Shown: piece after piece, positions 1 to 8,090 of the stretch | How positions within the stretch are numbered: position 1 is the first letter of the stretch | Layout of the letters: each line of letters opens with the position of its first letter | Source of the DNA: T3Sed10-241 sp036796255 | GTDB taxonomy: Bacteria; Bacteroidota; Bacteroidia; Flavobacteriales_D; Cryomorphaceae | DNA length: 31,102 bases | Assembly (NCBI GenBank): GCA_036796255.1 | Contig: DAIRDH010000041.1 | Location: 1-31,102, forward strand | Direction of reading: 5' to 3' | The notes under the pieces: model-generated | What the model saw: only the letters and a program-made list of their open reading frames with translations | Database searches by the model: none | Told to the model about the DNA's origin: nothing | Translations under genes and position numbers: made by a program

Positions 1-2
1 CG

Positions 3-1412
3 CGAAAGCGCATCATGGCTTGCCGCGATTACCTCGATGCGAAAATGGCAGCCTCCGATGAGCCCATCTATGGCATCAATACCGGCTTCGGCTCACTATG
101 TAACAAGAAAATTGAACGCCGCGACCTCGAGCAATTGCAGAGCAACCTTGTGATGTCGCATGCCTGCGGCGCGGGCCGTGAAGTGCCGGCGGAGATTGTA
201 AAGCGCATGCTATTGCTAAAAATCCAAGGCCTTTCATACGGCCATAGCGGTGTGAGGGTAGAGCTGGTGGAGCGCCTGATATGGCATTACAATGAAAATG
301 TGCTGCCCTTGGTTTATGAGCAGGGCAGCCTGGGTGCTTCCGGCGATCTGGCCCCTTTGGCGCATATGTCCTTACCATTGCTCGGTCTTGGAGAGGTGAG
401 GGTGGCAGGTAAAAAGCAATCGGCTAAGGAAGCGCTGGAAGCATTTGGCTTAAGCCAAATGACCCTTCGCTCCAAAGAGGGATTGGCACTGCTCAATGGA
501 ACGCAATTTATGTCAGCTTATGGCACGAGCATCTACCTTGAGTCGCAAAAGCTCCTGGAATGGGCCAACTGGATAGCTGCCCTTTCGCTCGAAGCTTTTG
601 ATGGGCGCATTGAGCCTTTCAAGGACAGCGTTCACCGCATCAGAAATCACAAAGGTCAGCGTGCAGTAGCCGAACAGGTTAGAAATATTTTGGCGCGAAG
701 TAGCAACATAACAAAGCCCAAAGCACACGTGCAGGATCCCTATAGCTTCAGGTGTATACCTCAGGTACATGGCGCCACCATGGATGCATTGGAATATGTG
801 AAGACTGTATTTGAAAATGAGATCAATGCCGTCACCGACAACCCTACCATCTTTCCCGAGGAGGATGACATCATTTCAGCAGGCAATTTTCATGGCCAAC
901 CCCTGGCGATCGCCCTTGATTTTGCCAGCATCGCCATTGCCGAGCTTGGCAGCATTTCCGAAAGGAGAACCTATAAACTGGTGAGCGGCGAACGCGGACT
1001 GCCTGCTTTCCTCGTTGCGAATCCAGGGCTCAATTCTGGATTCATGATTCCGCAATACACCGCCGCTTCCATTGTGAGCCGCAACAAGCAGCTCTGCACG
1101 CCTTCAAGTGTGGATACCATCGATTCATCCAATGGGCAGGAAGACCATGTGAGCATGGGGGCCAATGCCGCTGTGAAAACTTTCGAAATACTGCAAAATG
1201 TTAAAACAGTGCTGGCCATCGAGTTGATGAACGCTGCGCAGGCACTCGACCTGCGCGGTGCGGATGGCGCTGCTCCTGCGTTGCTTCGACTCCATGCTGA
1301 ATTCAGAAAGGCGGTGACAAGGCTTGAAGACGACCGCACACTTTACCCCGATATTGCCGCTGCAAGAAGATTCATTGAACTACAATCGCCACGTAAATGG
1401 ATGCAGAACTAG
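3..1412 (+). CDS. hutH: Histidine ammonia-lyase, 5' end cut by window edge
   Basis: Deaminates L-histidine to trans-urocanate and ammonia, the first step of histidine catabolism, in the cytoplasm. The visible part has the substrate-loop motif IYGINTGFG, the motif MSHACG whose Ser-His pair fits histidine rather than Tyr/Phe lyases, the self-cyclising Ala-Ser-Gly of the MIO cofactor in GSLGASGDLAPLAHM (residues 108-110 counted from the Met at base 15), and KEGLALLNGTQ. The C-terminal core motif SMGANAA and the NAAQALDLR stretch are intact. The frame stays open to the left edge (RKRI precedes that Met). The IYGINTGFG motif lies near residue 50 in the family but near 19 here, so about 30-45 N-terminal residues are missing and the Met at 15 is not the start. 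The next gene overlaps its 3' end. An aromatic-amino-acid lyase of the same family is possible but less likely. Confidence 0.93.
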   Translation, partial: RKRIMACRDYLDAKMAASDEPIYGINTGFGSLCNKKIERRDLEQLQSNLVMSHACGAGREVPAEIVKRMLLLKIQGLSYGHSGVRVELVERLIWHYNENVLPLVYEQGSLGASGDLAPLAHMSLPLLGLGEVRVAGKKQSAKEALEAFGLSQMTLRSKEGLALLNGTQFMSAYGTSIYLESQKLLEWANWIAALSLEAFDGRIEPFKDSVHRIRNHKGQRAVAEQVRNILARSSNITKPKAHVQDPYSFRCIPQVHGATMDALEYVKTVFENEINAVTDNPTIFPEEDDIISAGNFHGQPLAIALDFASIAIAELGSISERRTYKLVSGERGLPAFLVANPGLNSGFMIPQYTAASIVSRNKQLCTPSSVDTIDSSNGQEDHVSMGANAAVKTFEILQNVKTVLAIELMNAAQALDLRGADGAAPALLRLHAEFRKAVTRLEDDRTLYPDIAAARRFIELQSPRKWMQN

Positions 1413-1870
1413 AAACACAGCGCCCATTTTTTCTGAGGGTCATCGGACTCTTGTCCGTGATCAACGGAATTTACGGCCTTATATCAGCGCTGGTCAATGC
1501 TTTGGCGCCACCTGCCGTTGACGATCGATTGATGGATGAAGTACTTGTGCGCCTCGATGCGCTCCATGTACCTTTTGATCACTTGCGCGAAGATATTCAG
1601 GAGTATTTCATGAATACCATGATGCAGATCAACAATATAGCCGCGGCAAGCTTCCTCTTTTATGGTCTCAGCGTCATGGGAGCCTTCTTTATGTTGCGCT
1701 TGAGGCGTAAAGGTTTCATCATGTACAGTATAGGGCAAGTTGGGCTGGCTGTGGTGCCACCGCTCTTCGGCGGATTGAATGCCATAGGCTGGGCTTCTCT
1801 CTTTGTGATGGGCATATGGAACGCAATCTGGATTCTCATGTATGCTTCTCAATTGAAGCATATGGAATGA
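1397..1870 (+). CDS. Small integral membrane protein, four predicted helices
   Basis: I do not recognise a family. The 157-residue product has hydrophobic stretches at about residues 11-36, 80-101, 107-126 and 129-150. A more polar, acidic loop (about 38-79) lies between the first two, and an RLRRK basic patch follows the second. It has no cleavable signal peptide or catalytic motif. The start overlaps the end of hutH by 16 bases in another frame, so it is probably translated from the same transcript. That gives context but no proof of a role in histidine metabolism. It ends 37 bases before the convergent DUF4197 gene. The reading frame is well supported by its hydrophobic pattern and position, but the function is unknown. 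Confidence 0.72.
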   Translation: MDAELETQRPFFLRVIGLLSVINGIYGLISALVNALAPPAVDDRLMDEVLVRLDALHVPFDHLREDIQEYFMNTMMQINNIAAASFLFYGLSVMGAFFMLRLRRKGFIMYSIGQVGLAVVPPLFGGLNAIGWASLFVMGIWNAIWILMYASQLKHME

Positions 1871-1907
1871 GCTTCGATTGGGCCAATTTCCCGAAAAGGG
1901 AATGAAG

Positions 1908-2639
1908 TCAATCTGCGGCTCCAAAAACTTTTCGCAGCAAGTCACTCACCCGGGCAGCTGGATTTTCTCTGATTTTCTCTTCTTCGTCAGCAATACGGGT
2001 GAAAAGACCGTCCATTGTTTTTTCAGTCACGTATTGTGTGAGGTCTGGGTTTATTGCCTCTCCGCCTGTGAAAGTGCTCGCAGTATTATAGGCCGAGGCC
2101 AGCGGATTCCAGTATTTCGTCAGCTCCACTTTTGCAATGGCATCGTCCACCTTGGGTTTGAAAAGGCCGGCAAGCTCATTTTCGGTGCGTGAACGCAAAT
2201 ATTGCGTTGCAGCATCGTTGTTGCCTTTCAAAATGGCAAAGGCATCATTGATCGTCATCGAAGTGATGGCATTGACGAAAATGGGTGTGGCTTCTTTCAC
2301 GGCCTCTTCAGCAGCGCGATTCAACGTTTCTTCAAAGCGGTCAACCTGTGTTTTTAGTCCCAGGTTCATAGCTGTACTCTTCACTTTTTGCGCCTCTTCG
2401 GGAAATGGAATAAAAAGTTGCGGGTCTTTGTAGAATCCATCTTTGACGCTCGATGTAGCGACGGCGTTGTTGACCCCAACTACAAGAGCTTCGCGCAATC
2501 CGGCAGCGACCTCAGTGGTGCTCAGGCCTTGCTCTTCATTCATTACCTGGCCAACAGTATCCATGGTGCGCTTGATGGATTCGTGCGAGCAAGCAGTAAG
2601 GAGTACAATGAGCGAGAAAATAAGTGCGTTTTTCATCAT
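1908..2639 (-). CDS. DUF4197 family lipoprotein
   Basis: A 243-residue exported protein of unknown function. It begins with a lipoprotein signal peptide, MMKNALIFSLIVLLTAC, whose lipobox Cys17 would be acylated, followed by a Ser-rich mature N-terminus. The body carries features I associate with DUF4197: a GLREAL helix near the start of the mature part, a FYKDPQLFIPFP segment, TPIFVNAITSMTINDAFAIL, and a C-terminal segment with YVTEKTMDGLF that ends in LRKVFG. The frame is open upstream to 2741, but I start at 2639 because the Met-Met-Lys there opens the signal peptide. A Bacteroidota -7 promoter motif lies 12 bases upstream, inside the longer frame. The gene is convergent with the membrane-protein gene on its left, and a terminator separates it from the secreted-protein array on its right. 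Confidence 0.85.
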   Translation of the reverse strand: MMKNALIFSLIVLLTACSHESIKRTMDTVGQVMNEEQGLSTTEVAAGLREALVVGVNNAVATSSVKDGFYKDPQLFIPFPEEAQKVKSTAMNLGLKTQVDRFEETLNRAAEEAVKEATPIFVNAITSMTINDAFAILKGNNDAATQYLRSRTENELAGLFKPKVDDAIAKVELTKYWNPLASAYNTASTFTGGEAINPDLTQYVTEKTMDGLFTRIADEEEKIRENPAARVSDLLRKVFGAAD

Positions 2640-2650
2640 TTTGCTATTGG

Positions 2651-2659
2651 GCAAAAGTA
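2651..2659 (-). promoter_or_regulatory. Candidate -7 promoter element of the DUF4197 gene
   Basis: On the minus strand this reads TACTTTTGC, matching the Bacteroidota consensus TAnnTTTG. It ends 12 bases before the chosen ATG, so the 5' leader would be very short. I see no TTG at the usual -33 distance. Its position supports starting the gene at 2639 rather than 2741. Confidence 0.45.
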
Positions 2660-2819
2660 AGGAGCACAAATGGATATTGGGGTAATAGAACTGGAACGTG
2701 ATGGCATTTATCAATTCACTAAACGAAGTGCGTAACGGCATTTAAAACTTAGCTTCATGTGAACTTCATAGATTTCAGGGTCGTACCGGAGTAGCAATTC
2801 GAGGCAGAGATATAGTGAC

Positions 2820-2852
2820 AAAAAAAAACTGGGCGACCCTGTGGCCACCCAG
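2820..2852 (-). terminator. Intrinsic terminator of paralogue gene A
   Basis: An imperfect hairpin, with CTGGG pairing with CCCAG and inner GC pairs, is followed on the minus strand by a run of at least eight U residues (A-tract 2820-2828 on the plus strand). It lies just beyond the stop of the 2879-5152 gene and separates it from the DUF4197 gene. Confidence 0.8.
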
Positions 2853-2878
2853 CTTATTAATGTGTTGAATGATTAAGA

Positions 2879-5152
2879 TTAACGTGCAATCATCACTTTC
2901 TCGATGAGTACTTCGCTATCTGTTGTCATTTTGGTGATGTACACACCGTTTGGCAAGCTGCCACCATCAAACTCGAGACGGTAATTCTGGCCAGCATTGG
3001 CTACCTGACGGAAAAGCGTGCTGATAGTTCTTCCGCTCATGTCGATTACCTCGATCGTTACAAGCTCTTCGCTTGCAGGAGTGAAGGTAATGTTCACGTG
3101 TCCTTTGCTAGGATTAGGAAAGCTACCCAAAGTAGATGCTGCAGACTCCTCAAGTTGTAGTTGTGGAAGCTCCAATTGTGGACATCCTTCACCACAGTCA
3201 GCAAGGTTTTTGGTTGCTCCACCGTGGGCTTTAACATCTACCTGTACCATGTCAACAAAGATGCGCATGGTTCCGCCACCGTTCAAAGCATTGCCAAAAC
3301 CGGTAGTGAAATACACTTCTTCGTCACCTTCTAGTTCGAATGGACCTTGCATAGCAGGTGCACCAGCGAAGTTGTAGAATACTGTGCGTGGCTCGCCGCT
3401 TTCGTTGCGGATTCTCCAGCGGTATCCGTATTCACCGCTGCATTCCTGATAGTTGCCCATGGCAGTCAGGCGCACATTGCCGCCAGTTACGGCATGCTGT
3501 GCAATCACTTCGTCATTGGTGCAATTTGGGTCAACGATTTCGGGGTTTGGATCTTCGAAGCAGGTGTTGTTCAGTGCTACAACTCCATCTACATCAAAAC
3601 CGTCACGGCCTGAAAGCTGAGCTTCCAATGGAGTAATGTCCACAATTTTTACAAGTGTGAAGTAGTCCCATCCGAGGATGGCTTGTACATCAAACTCACC
3701 ACCGTTGGTGCAAAGTTCACCAAGCAGAAGGAACTGAGTGTGGTCGACGGTTTCGCTCGTAGCGCCTATTTGTTGTGAAACATAAACGTTAGCTCTTTCT
3801 TCGAAACTGTCGCAATCGTTGTTGTCAAAAGTAGTTTCAACTACCTCAAGGTCATTTACACCAGGAAGGGCAATAGCAGCTCCGTCGAAACCGAGTACGA
3901 TGCTTCCACCAAAACCAAGTGAGGCAAAATTGATGGTGTCATCACGCTCTGGCTCTCCAGTTGCATTGTCAGCAACTTTGCGGTCAGCGGGAATCGGGTC
4001 TACAGGATTGTATTCTAATGCATCAGTTGCATAGCAGTCACCTGGGGTTGGATCCTCGCCTGGCTCGGGAAGTTCTTCGCAACCATTCAATGCAACGATA
4101 CCATCCACGTCAAAACCGTCGCGTCCGTTAACTACTGGCGACTTGTCTACGATTTTAACCAAGGTGAAAAATGTCCATGCAGCACCTGTTTCAGCAAGTG
4201 TTTCGGCATGTACATCAAATGTCTCACCGTTGGTGCAGCTTTCTCCTACGAGAACAAAAGCGCTGTGATCGATTTCATCGCCTTCAGCCAAAATTTGCTG
4301 CGATACATATACATCAGCAAATTCAGTGTAGCTTGCGCAAGCTGGATCGCCAAATGAAGTTTCAGCAAGCTCGAGGTCGTCAACACCAGGAAGAGATATT
4401 GCAGCCTCTTCGAAGCCGAGAATCAAAGTTCCACCGAATCCAAGAGAAACAAAATTTTCAGTGTCATCGCGCTCTGGCTCACCTGTGGCTTTTTCAGCAA
4501 TGCTTCTGCTGGCAGAAATATTGCCCGAACCTTGAGTATACACAAGTACAGAGTCTCCAAAACAACCAGTTTGAATTACTGGGAAGGGTCCACAGCCATT
4601 GACGGCGCGTATACCATCCACGTCGTAACCATCGGGAGTACCGGTAATGTCAGCACTTACTATTTTAACAGCAGTAATGAATTCAAGCTCATAGTCTTCA
4701 AAGTCAATCGCACCATCTCGGCAAATCTGACCTGCAGAAATCCAGGTTACTTCAAATCCATCAATAAACAAATCTGCGGTAAGGTAGATATCGGCAAATT
4801 CGTCATCGCCTTTGCCACAGTTATCTCCTGAGAAAGAAGTCTCATAAATTTCGAGGTCAGTACCAGGGCCGTTCAGGGCAACGCCATCAAAACCGATTAC
4901 AATGCTTCCGCCTTCACCAAGCGATACAAAGCTACCGGCAGCATTATTCATAGAAGGCACTCCAAGAGCGAGCGCTGGATTGCTGCGGTCGGCCTCGACG
5001 GGATTCCCGTTTGTTTTAGGGCCTTGGTTGAAGCTGTAAATAGTGTCGCCATAGCATGGCTCAACTTCGGTGCCATTTTGAGCCGAAACTGTGTTGACAG
5101 CCGCAAACGCAAAGGCGGCTACAAATAGTTTGGAAAAATTAAAATTAATCAT
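2879..5152 (-). CDS. Paralogue A: T9SS-secreted protein with three Cys-flanked repeats plus an inserted domain
   Basis: A 757-residue surface or secreted protein. The signal peptide MINFNFSKLFVAAFAFAAVN...SAQ is followed by three related repeats at about residues 33-187, 197-358 and 373-531. Each repeat opens with a Cys (CYG, CFG, CYA) and closes with NGC or NTC. Inside are VSLGFGGSIVLGFD, DLEVVETTF, YVSQQ, CTNG, FTLVKIVD and RDGFDVDG. A domain of about 145 residues not found in the other paralogues follows (about 532-676), then a T9SS type A sorting domain (about 677-757) with FPNPSKG, MSGR and LPNGVYITKM. The repeat is probably a beta-sandwich; I cannot name its family. The frame is open to 5212, but I start at 5152, where the signal peptide begins, downstream of a clear promoter. 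It has its own promoter and terminator. Binding or adhesion is inferred only. Confidence 0.88.
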   Translation of the reverse strand: MINFNFSKLFVAAFAFAAVNTVSAQNGTEVEPCYGDTIYSFNQGPKTNGNPVEADRSNPALALGVPSMNNAAGSFVSLGEGGSIVIGFDGVALNGPGTDLEIYETSFSGDNCGKGDDEFADIYLTADLFIDGFEVTWISAGQICRDGAIDFEDYELEFITAVKIVSADITGTPDGYDVDGIRAVNGCGPFPVIQTGCFGDSVLVYTQGSGNISASRSIAEKATGEPERDDTENFVSLGFGGTLILGFEEAAISLPGVDDLELAETSFGDPACASYTEFADVYVSQQILAEGDEIDHSAFVLVGESCTNGETFDVHAETLAETGAAWTFFTLVKIVDKSPVVNGRDGFDVDGIVALNGCEELPEPGEDPTPGDCYATDALEYNPVDPIPADRKVADNATGEPERDDTINFASLGFGGSIVLGFDGAAIALPGVNDLEVVETTFDNNDCDSFEERANVYVSQQIGATSETVDHTQFLLLGELCTNGGEFDVQAILGWDYFTLVKIVDITPLEAQLSGRDGFDVDGVVALNNTCFEDPNPEIVDPNCTNDEVIAQHAVTGGNVRLTAMGNYQECSGEYGYRWRIRNESGEPRTVFYNFAGAPAMQGPFELEGDEEVYFTTGFGNALNGGGTMRIFVDMVQVDVKAHGGATKNLADCGEGCPQLELPQLQLEESAASTLGSFPNPSKGHVNITFTPASEELVTIEVIDMSGRTISTLFRQVANAGQNYRLEFDGGSLPNGVYITKMTTDSEVLIEKVMIAR

Positions 5153-5181
5153 AGCATTCTTGTTTTTTTGAATTTGTGTGC

Positions 5182-5250
5182 CAAAGGTAGGGTGGTAGAG
5201 TGGATTTGTCAAGCATTCGTCATTATAAATTCTTCATTCGTCGAAAATAT
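5182..5250 (-). promoter_or_regulatory. Promoter of paralogue A with conserved upstream TTTTCGA box
   Basis: On the minus strand, in order: ATATTTTCGA (5250-5241), 28 bases, TTGAC (5212-5208), then TACCTTTG (5189-5182). Twenty bases lie between the TTG and the TACCTTTG. TTG plus TAnnTTTG is the Bacteroidota -33/-7 architecture. The upstream box recurs at the same distance before paralogues B and D. The -7 motif is 29 bases from the ATG at 5152. Confidence 0.75.
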
Positions 5251-5581
5251 GGCTGTTTTTGAAACCCTGGGAAATGCAATATGGCATTCCATTAAATCTA
5301 GTATTCATAGCTTCAATGATATGGATACGAATCTCATCTATGTAAATACTTGGAGACAAGCAGTGCTTACAATTTGTAGGACTAACCATCTTGAATAGGC
5401 TCCTAACTTTTGAAAACGCGGAAGGTCAATTCGCACTCCCATTCCGGGAAAAAGGATAGTTTATATGATCAGCTATTTCTATTTTAGTTTTAATCCGGCC
5501 ACATACGCCATTACTTCATGGCACAGGCATTGCATTTATTTTGCCATCGGGGCAATAGCCCAGATCACAAAACCAATAGGC
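5251..5581. other. Intergenic region between paralogues A and B
   Basis: I see no gene here. The short open frames have no coding character. The stretch lies between the upstream box of gene A and the terminator of gene B, and I found no strong repeat or tRNA-like fold. Confidence 0.6.
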
Positions 5582-5612
5582 AAAAAAAGAGCCACCCTAT
5601 CGGATGGCTCTT
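5582..5612 (-). terminator. Intrinsic terminator of paralogue gene B
   Basis: AAGAGCCA pairs with TGGCTCTT around a short loop, with the U-run on the minus strand supplied by the seven A residues at 5582-5588. It lies 21 bases beyond the stop of gene B. Confidence 0.85.
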
Positions 5613-5633
5613 GGTTAAATGAATGGTTATTGC

Positions 5634-7592
5634 TTATCTCGAAACAATTACTTTTTTCGTTTTCACTTCAGTTTCTGAAGTCAATTTGGTAATGTAAATA
5701 CCATTTGGCAAACGGGTAGTGTCGAATTCAACACGGTAGTTTTGTCCGCCATTGGCATCCTGATTGAACAATGATTCAACCACACGACCGCTTAAGTCAA
5801 TCACTTCAACCGACATGCGCTGTTCGTTTTCAGTAGTGAATTCAATTGTCACAGGACCTGTAGTTGGGTTTGGATAAGTGTCAAGGCTGATGCGTGCATT
5901 TGACGATCCTGCTTGTGACAGCTCCATCTCAGGCATGTTGTCCAATTCAGGATTGCTTGGAAGCTCGCGGCACTCGTTTTGCAAGGCAACAATTCCATCT
6001 ACGTCAAAACCATCGCGGTTGGAGAATTGTGCGCTTTGAGGCGTAGTATCTACGATTTTCACCAAAGTGAAGTAGTTCCATCCGAGACCGCTTAGATCAA
6101 AGAGTCCACCGTTGGTCAACGCAGTACCTACAGATACAAAAGCTAAATCATCAATTGCGTCGTCGCCAGAAAGAATTTGACGTGATACCAAGATCTCAGC
6201 TGACTCAGCATAAGTCTCAAATGTTTGGTCGTCGAAAGTTGTTTCAACAATTTCCAGGTCATCACCCTCGTCGATTAAAGCAATACCGTCAAATCCGAGG
6301 ATAAGTGATCCACCAAAGCCAAGTGCTACAAAGTTCTGTGTGTCGTTACGCTCTGGGGTTCCAGTAGCTTGCATTGGATTTGTCCTGTCTACGCTTATAT
6401 TTGATGCAGAAGCAGTTGGATTGTACTCAAGTGCAGCTACAGCATTGCAATCGCCTGGCGTGAGGGTGAGTTCGGGTATTTCATCGCAACCCAATAGGGC
6501 AACAATACCGTCTACATCATAGCCATCTCGGTTACCTACCACTGGCGAAGCATCTTTAATTTTTACCATAGTAAAGTATGACCATCCACCTGTCATGTCG
6601 TACACATCAAATGATGCGCCATTGGTGCAGCTTTGACCTACAAAAGTCCAGTTTGCATCCAAAGCCAGAGCAGCTTCAATCTGGGCTTCAGTCAAGCCTG
6701 CGAGGTTGAGCTGTGAAACATACAGGTTAGCTTTCTCGGTGTAAGAATTGCATGAAGGACTTCCCCAAGTTGTTTCTACAATTTCGAGGTCATCTTCGCC
6801 TGGAGCGGCAATTGCTGCTTCATCAAATCCGAGGATAAGCGTTCCGCCAAATCCAAGAGAAACAAAGTTCATTGCACCTTGGCTGCTGTCGCGTTCTGGG
6901 GCTCCTTCTGCCCTATCTGCATGTTGGCGGTTCTGAGCTACATTGCCAGTTCCTACCGCGTAAAGCAATACTTCCGCACCGTAACAGCCTTGGTCAATTG
7001 AAGAGAGAGGAGCGCAGCCGTTTTTGGCTACCACTGCATCAACATCATAGCCATCAAGCGTGGTATTGCTTGCGGAATTTACCAAGCGAACCGCAGTAAT
7101 GTAACCCAATTCGAAATCATCAAATTCAATTTCGCCATTCCGACAAATTGTACCAGCTGATATCCAATTAATATCATCTACAGTCGCTGCATCCACGCCA
7201 AGTACATCCTGAGTTAAATAAACGTCTGCGAACTCATCATCTGGTTGATCACAATCATTTCCTGAAAATGATGTTTCATAGATTTCTAGATCAATACCCG
7301 TTCCGGCAAGGGCAACACCCTCAAACCCGATGACAATACTTCCGTTAGTACCCAATGAAACAAAGCTGCCTGCAGCATTGTCGGAAGGAGCACCAAGGGC
7401 AAGCGCAGGGATACTTCTATCCGCGGCAACAGGTTGCTCGTTGGTTTGAAGTCCTTGGGAGAAATCTAGTATTGCAGAACCGTAACAGAGATTCGAAGAA
7501 AGAGGTTCATCTCCATTTTGCGCAGAAACCGCATTTACTGTCGCCAGTGCACACGCAGCGATGAAGTATTTTTTAAAGTTGAAATTTACCAT
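5634..7592 (-). CDS. Paralogue B: T9SS-secreted protein with three Cys-flanked repeats
   Basis: A 652-residue exported protein. The signal peptide MVNFNFKKYFIAACALATVN...SAQ precedes repeats at about residues 36-193, 203-369 and 382-541, then a T9SS type A sorting domain (about 572-652) with YPNPTTGPVTIEF, LSGRV and LPNGIYITKL. The repeats carry the same core as in gene A: VSLGFGGTLILGFD, DLEIVETTW, SYTEKANLYVSQ, CTNG, YFTMVKIKD and RDGYDVDG. The third repeat lacks the inner cysteine pair, with Phe in DDQTFETY and Ala in GTALTNG. The frame continues to 7622, but 7592 begins the signal peptide and matches the ...GCT-ATG start of gene A. It is monocistronic, with its own promoter and terminator. 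The role is likely surface binding or matrix, which is inference. Confidence 0.88.
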   Translation of the reverse strand: MVNFNFKKYFIAACALATVNAVSAQNGDEPLSSNLCYGSAILDFSQGLQTNEQPVAADRSIPALALGAPSDNAAGSFVSLGTNGSIVIGFEGVALAGTGIDLEIYETSFSGNDCDQPDDEFADVYLTQDVLGVDAATVDDINWISAGTICRNGEIEFDDFELGYITAVRLVNSASNTTLDGYDVDAVVAKNGCAPLSSIDQGCYGAEVLLYAVGTGNVAQNRQHADRAEGAPERDSSQGAMNFVSLGFGGTLILGFDEAAIAAPGEDDLEIVETTWGSPSCNSYTEKANLYVSQLNLAGLTEAQIEAALALDANWTFVGQSCTNGASFDVYDMTGGWSYFTMVKIKDASPVVGNRDGYDVDGIVALLGCDEIPELTLTPGDCNAVAALEYNPTASASNISVDRTNPMQATGTPERNDTQNFVALGFGGSLILGFDGIALIDEGDDLEIVETTFDDQTFETYAESAEILVSRQILSGDDAIDDLAFVSVGTALTNGGLFDLSGLGWNYFTLVKIVDTTPQSAQFSNRDGFDVDGIVALQNECRELPSNPELDNMPEMELSQAGSSNARISLDTYPNPTTGPVTIEFTTENEQRMSVEVIDLSGRVVESLFNQDANGGQNYRVEFDTTRLPNGIYITKLTSETEVKTKKVIVSR

Positions 7593-7619
7593 AGCAATAG
7601 AAGTTTTAAGTTTGGTGGC

Positions 7620-7688
7620 CAAAGGTATGGTGGAAGTTGTCAGAAGTCAAGTACTTGCAAAAGTAAAGCGTGATTTTATCGAAAAAAC
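7620..7688 (-). promoter_or_regulatory. Promoter of paralogue B with conserved upstream TTTTCGA box
   Basis: On the minus strand: TTTTTTCGA (its TCGA at 7682-7679), 28 bases, TTGAC (7650-7646), then TACCTTTG (7627-7620). Twenty bases lie between the TTG and the TACCTTTG. These spacings are identical to those of paralogues A and D. The -7 motif lies 27 bases from the ATG at 7592. Confidence 0.75.
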
Positions 7689-7794
7689 GGCATTTTTTTG
7701 TAACCTTTTTGATGCTGTAATATGCCATCTTTTATAGGTGTAAAAAACAGTAAATCAGAGTAAAGTGTATTTTTCTGCGCGTGAGTAAACCGGT

Positions 7795-7849
7795 CTGGTT
7801 TTTCCTTTGACAAAATTCGTCGAAAAACTGTCAATAAGGAAAAAACCAG
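7795..7849. repeat. Long imperfect inverted repeat with a motif copy in its loop
   Basis: The left arm CTGGTTTTTCCTTTGAC (7795-7811) pairs with the right arm at 7830-7849 (GTCAATAAGG then AAAAAACCAG), with only a one-base and a two-base bulge. The 18-base loop contains ATTCGTCGAAAA (7816-7827). These 12 bases also occur exactly in the upstream box of paralogue A (5236-5247). There is no U-tract placement that makes it a plain terminator. It could be a structured RNA, an operator or a remnant of a small mobile element. Confidence 0.6.
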
Positions 7850-7996
7850 TCAACGAGCTATAATTTTGCTTCTGTAACCAGAAACTGTGGCTTCCCCGTA
7901 TTTTGGGCGAGGGCTTAGCAAAACAAGTGATATTTCTTTTTCGGCTGCTGCAGCTTTTTCAGTAAATAATTTACTCTACTGCATTCTGAAGAATAA

Positions 7997-8008
7997 TGTC
8001 TGCAGACA
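7997..8008. repeat. 12-bp perfect palindrome TGTCTGCAGACA
   Basis: This is a perfect dyad between the terminator of gene C and the promoter region of gene B. It could be a dimeric repressor site, or chance. Confidence 0.4.
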
Positions 8009-8030
8009 ATAAGCAGTCAATAACAAAGAC

Positions 8031-8063
8031 AAATTAAAATGGCCACCCCTTGGGGGTGGCCAT
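8031..8063 (-). terminator. Intrinsic terminator of paralogue gene C
   Basis: ATGGCCACCCC pairs perfectly with GGGGTGGCCAT (8039-8063). On the minus strand it is followed by a U-rich tract, from AAATTAAAA on the plus strand. It lies 27 bases beyond the stop of gene C. Confidence 0.85.
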
Positions 8064-8090
8064 CAATATTTAAATGCTAAATGATGTTGC

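Larger units (their letters stand above)
7689..8030. other. Intergenic region between paralogues B and C
   Basis: No gene is seen. The region is AT-rich and holds a long imperfect inverted repeat (7795-7849) and a 12-bp palindrome (7997-8008), listed separately. Confidence 0.6.

Noticed and set aside
1888..1902. Small hairpin TTCCC...GGGAA between two convergent genes, considered as a bidirectional terminator
   Set aside because: The stem is only five pairs, with no clear U-tract on either strand.
2640..2741. 34-residue N-terminal extension of the DUF4197 frame
   Set aside because: It would bury the lipoprotein signal peptide and includes the probable promoter.
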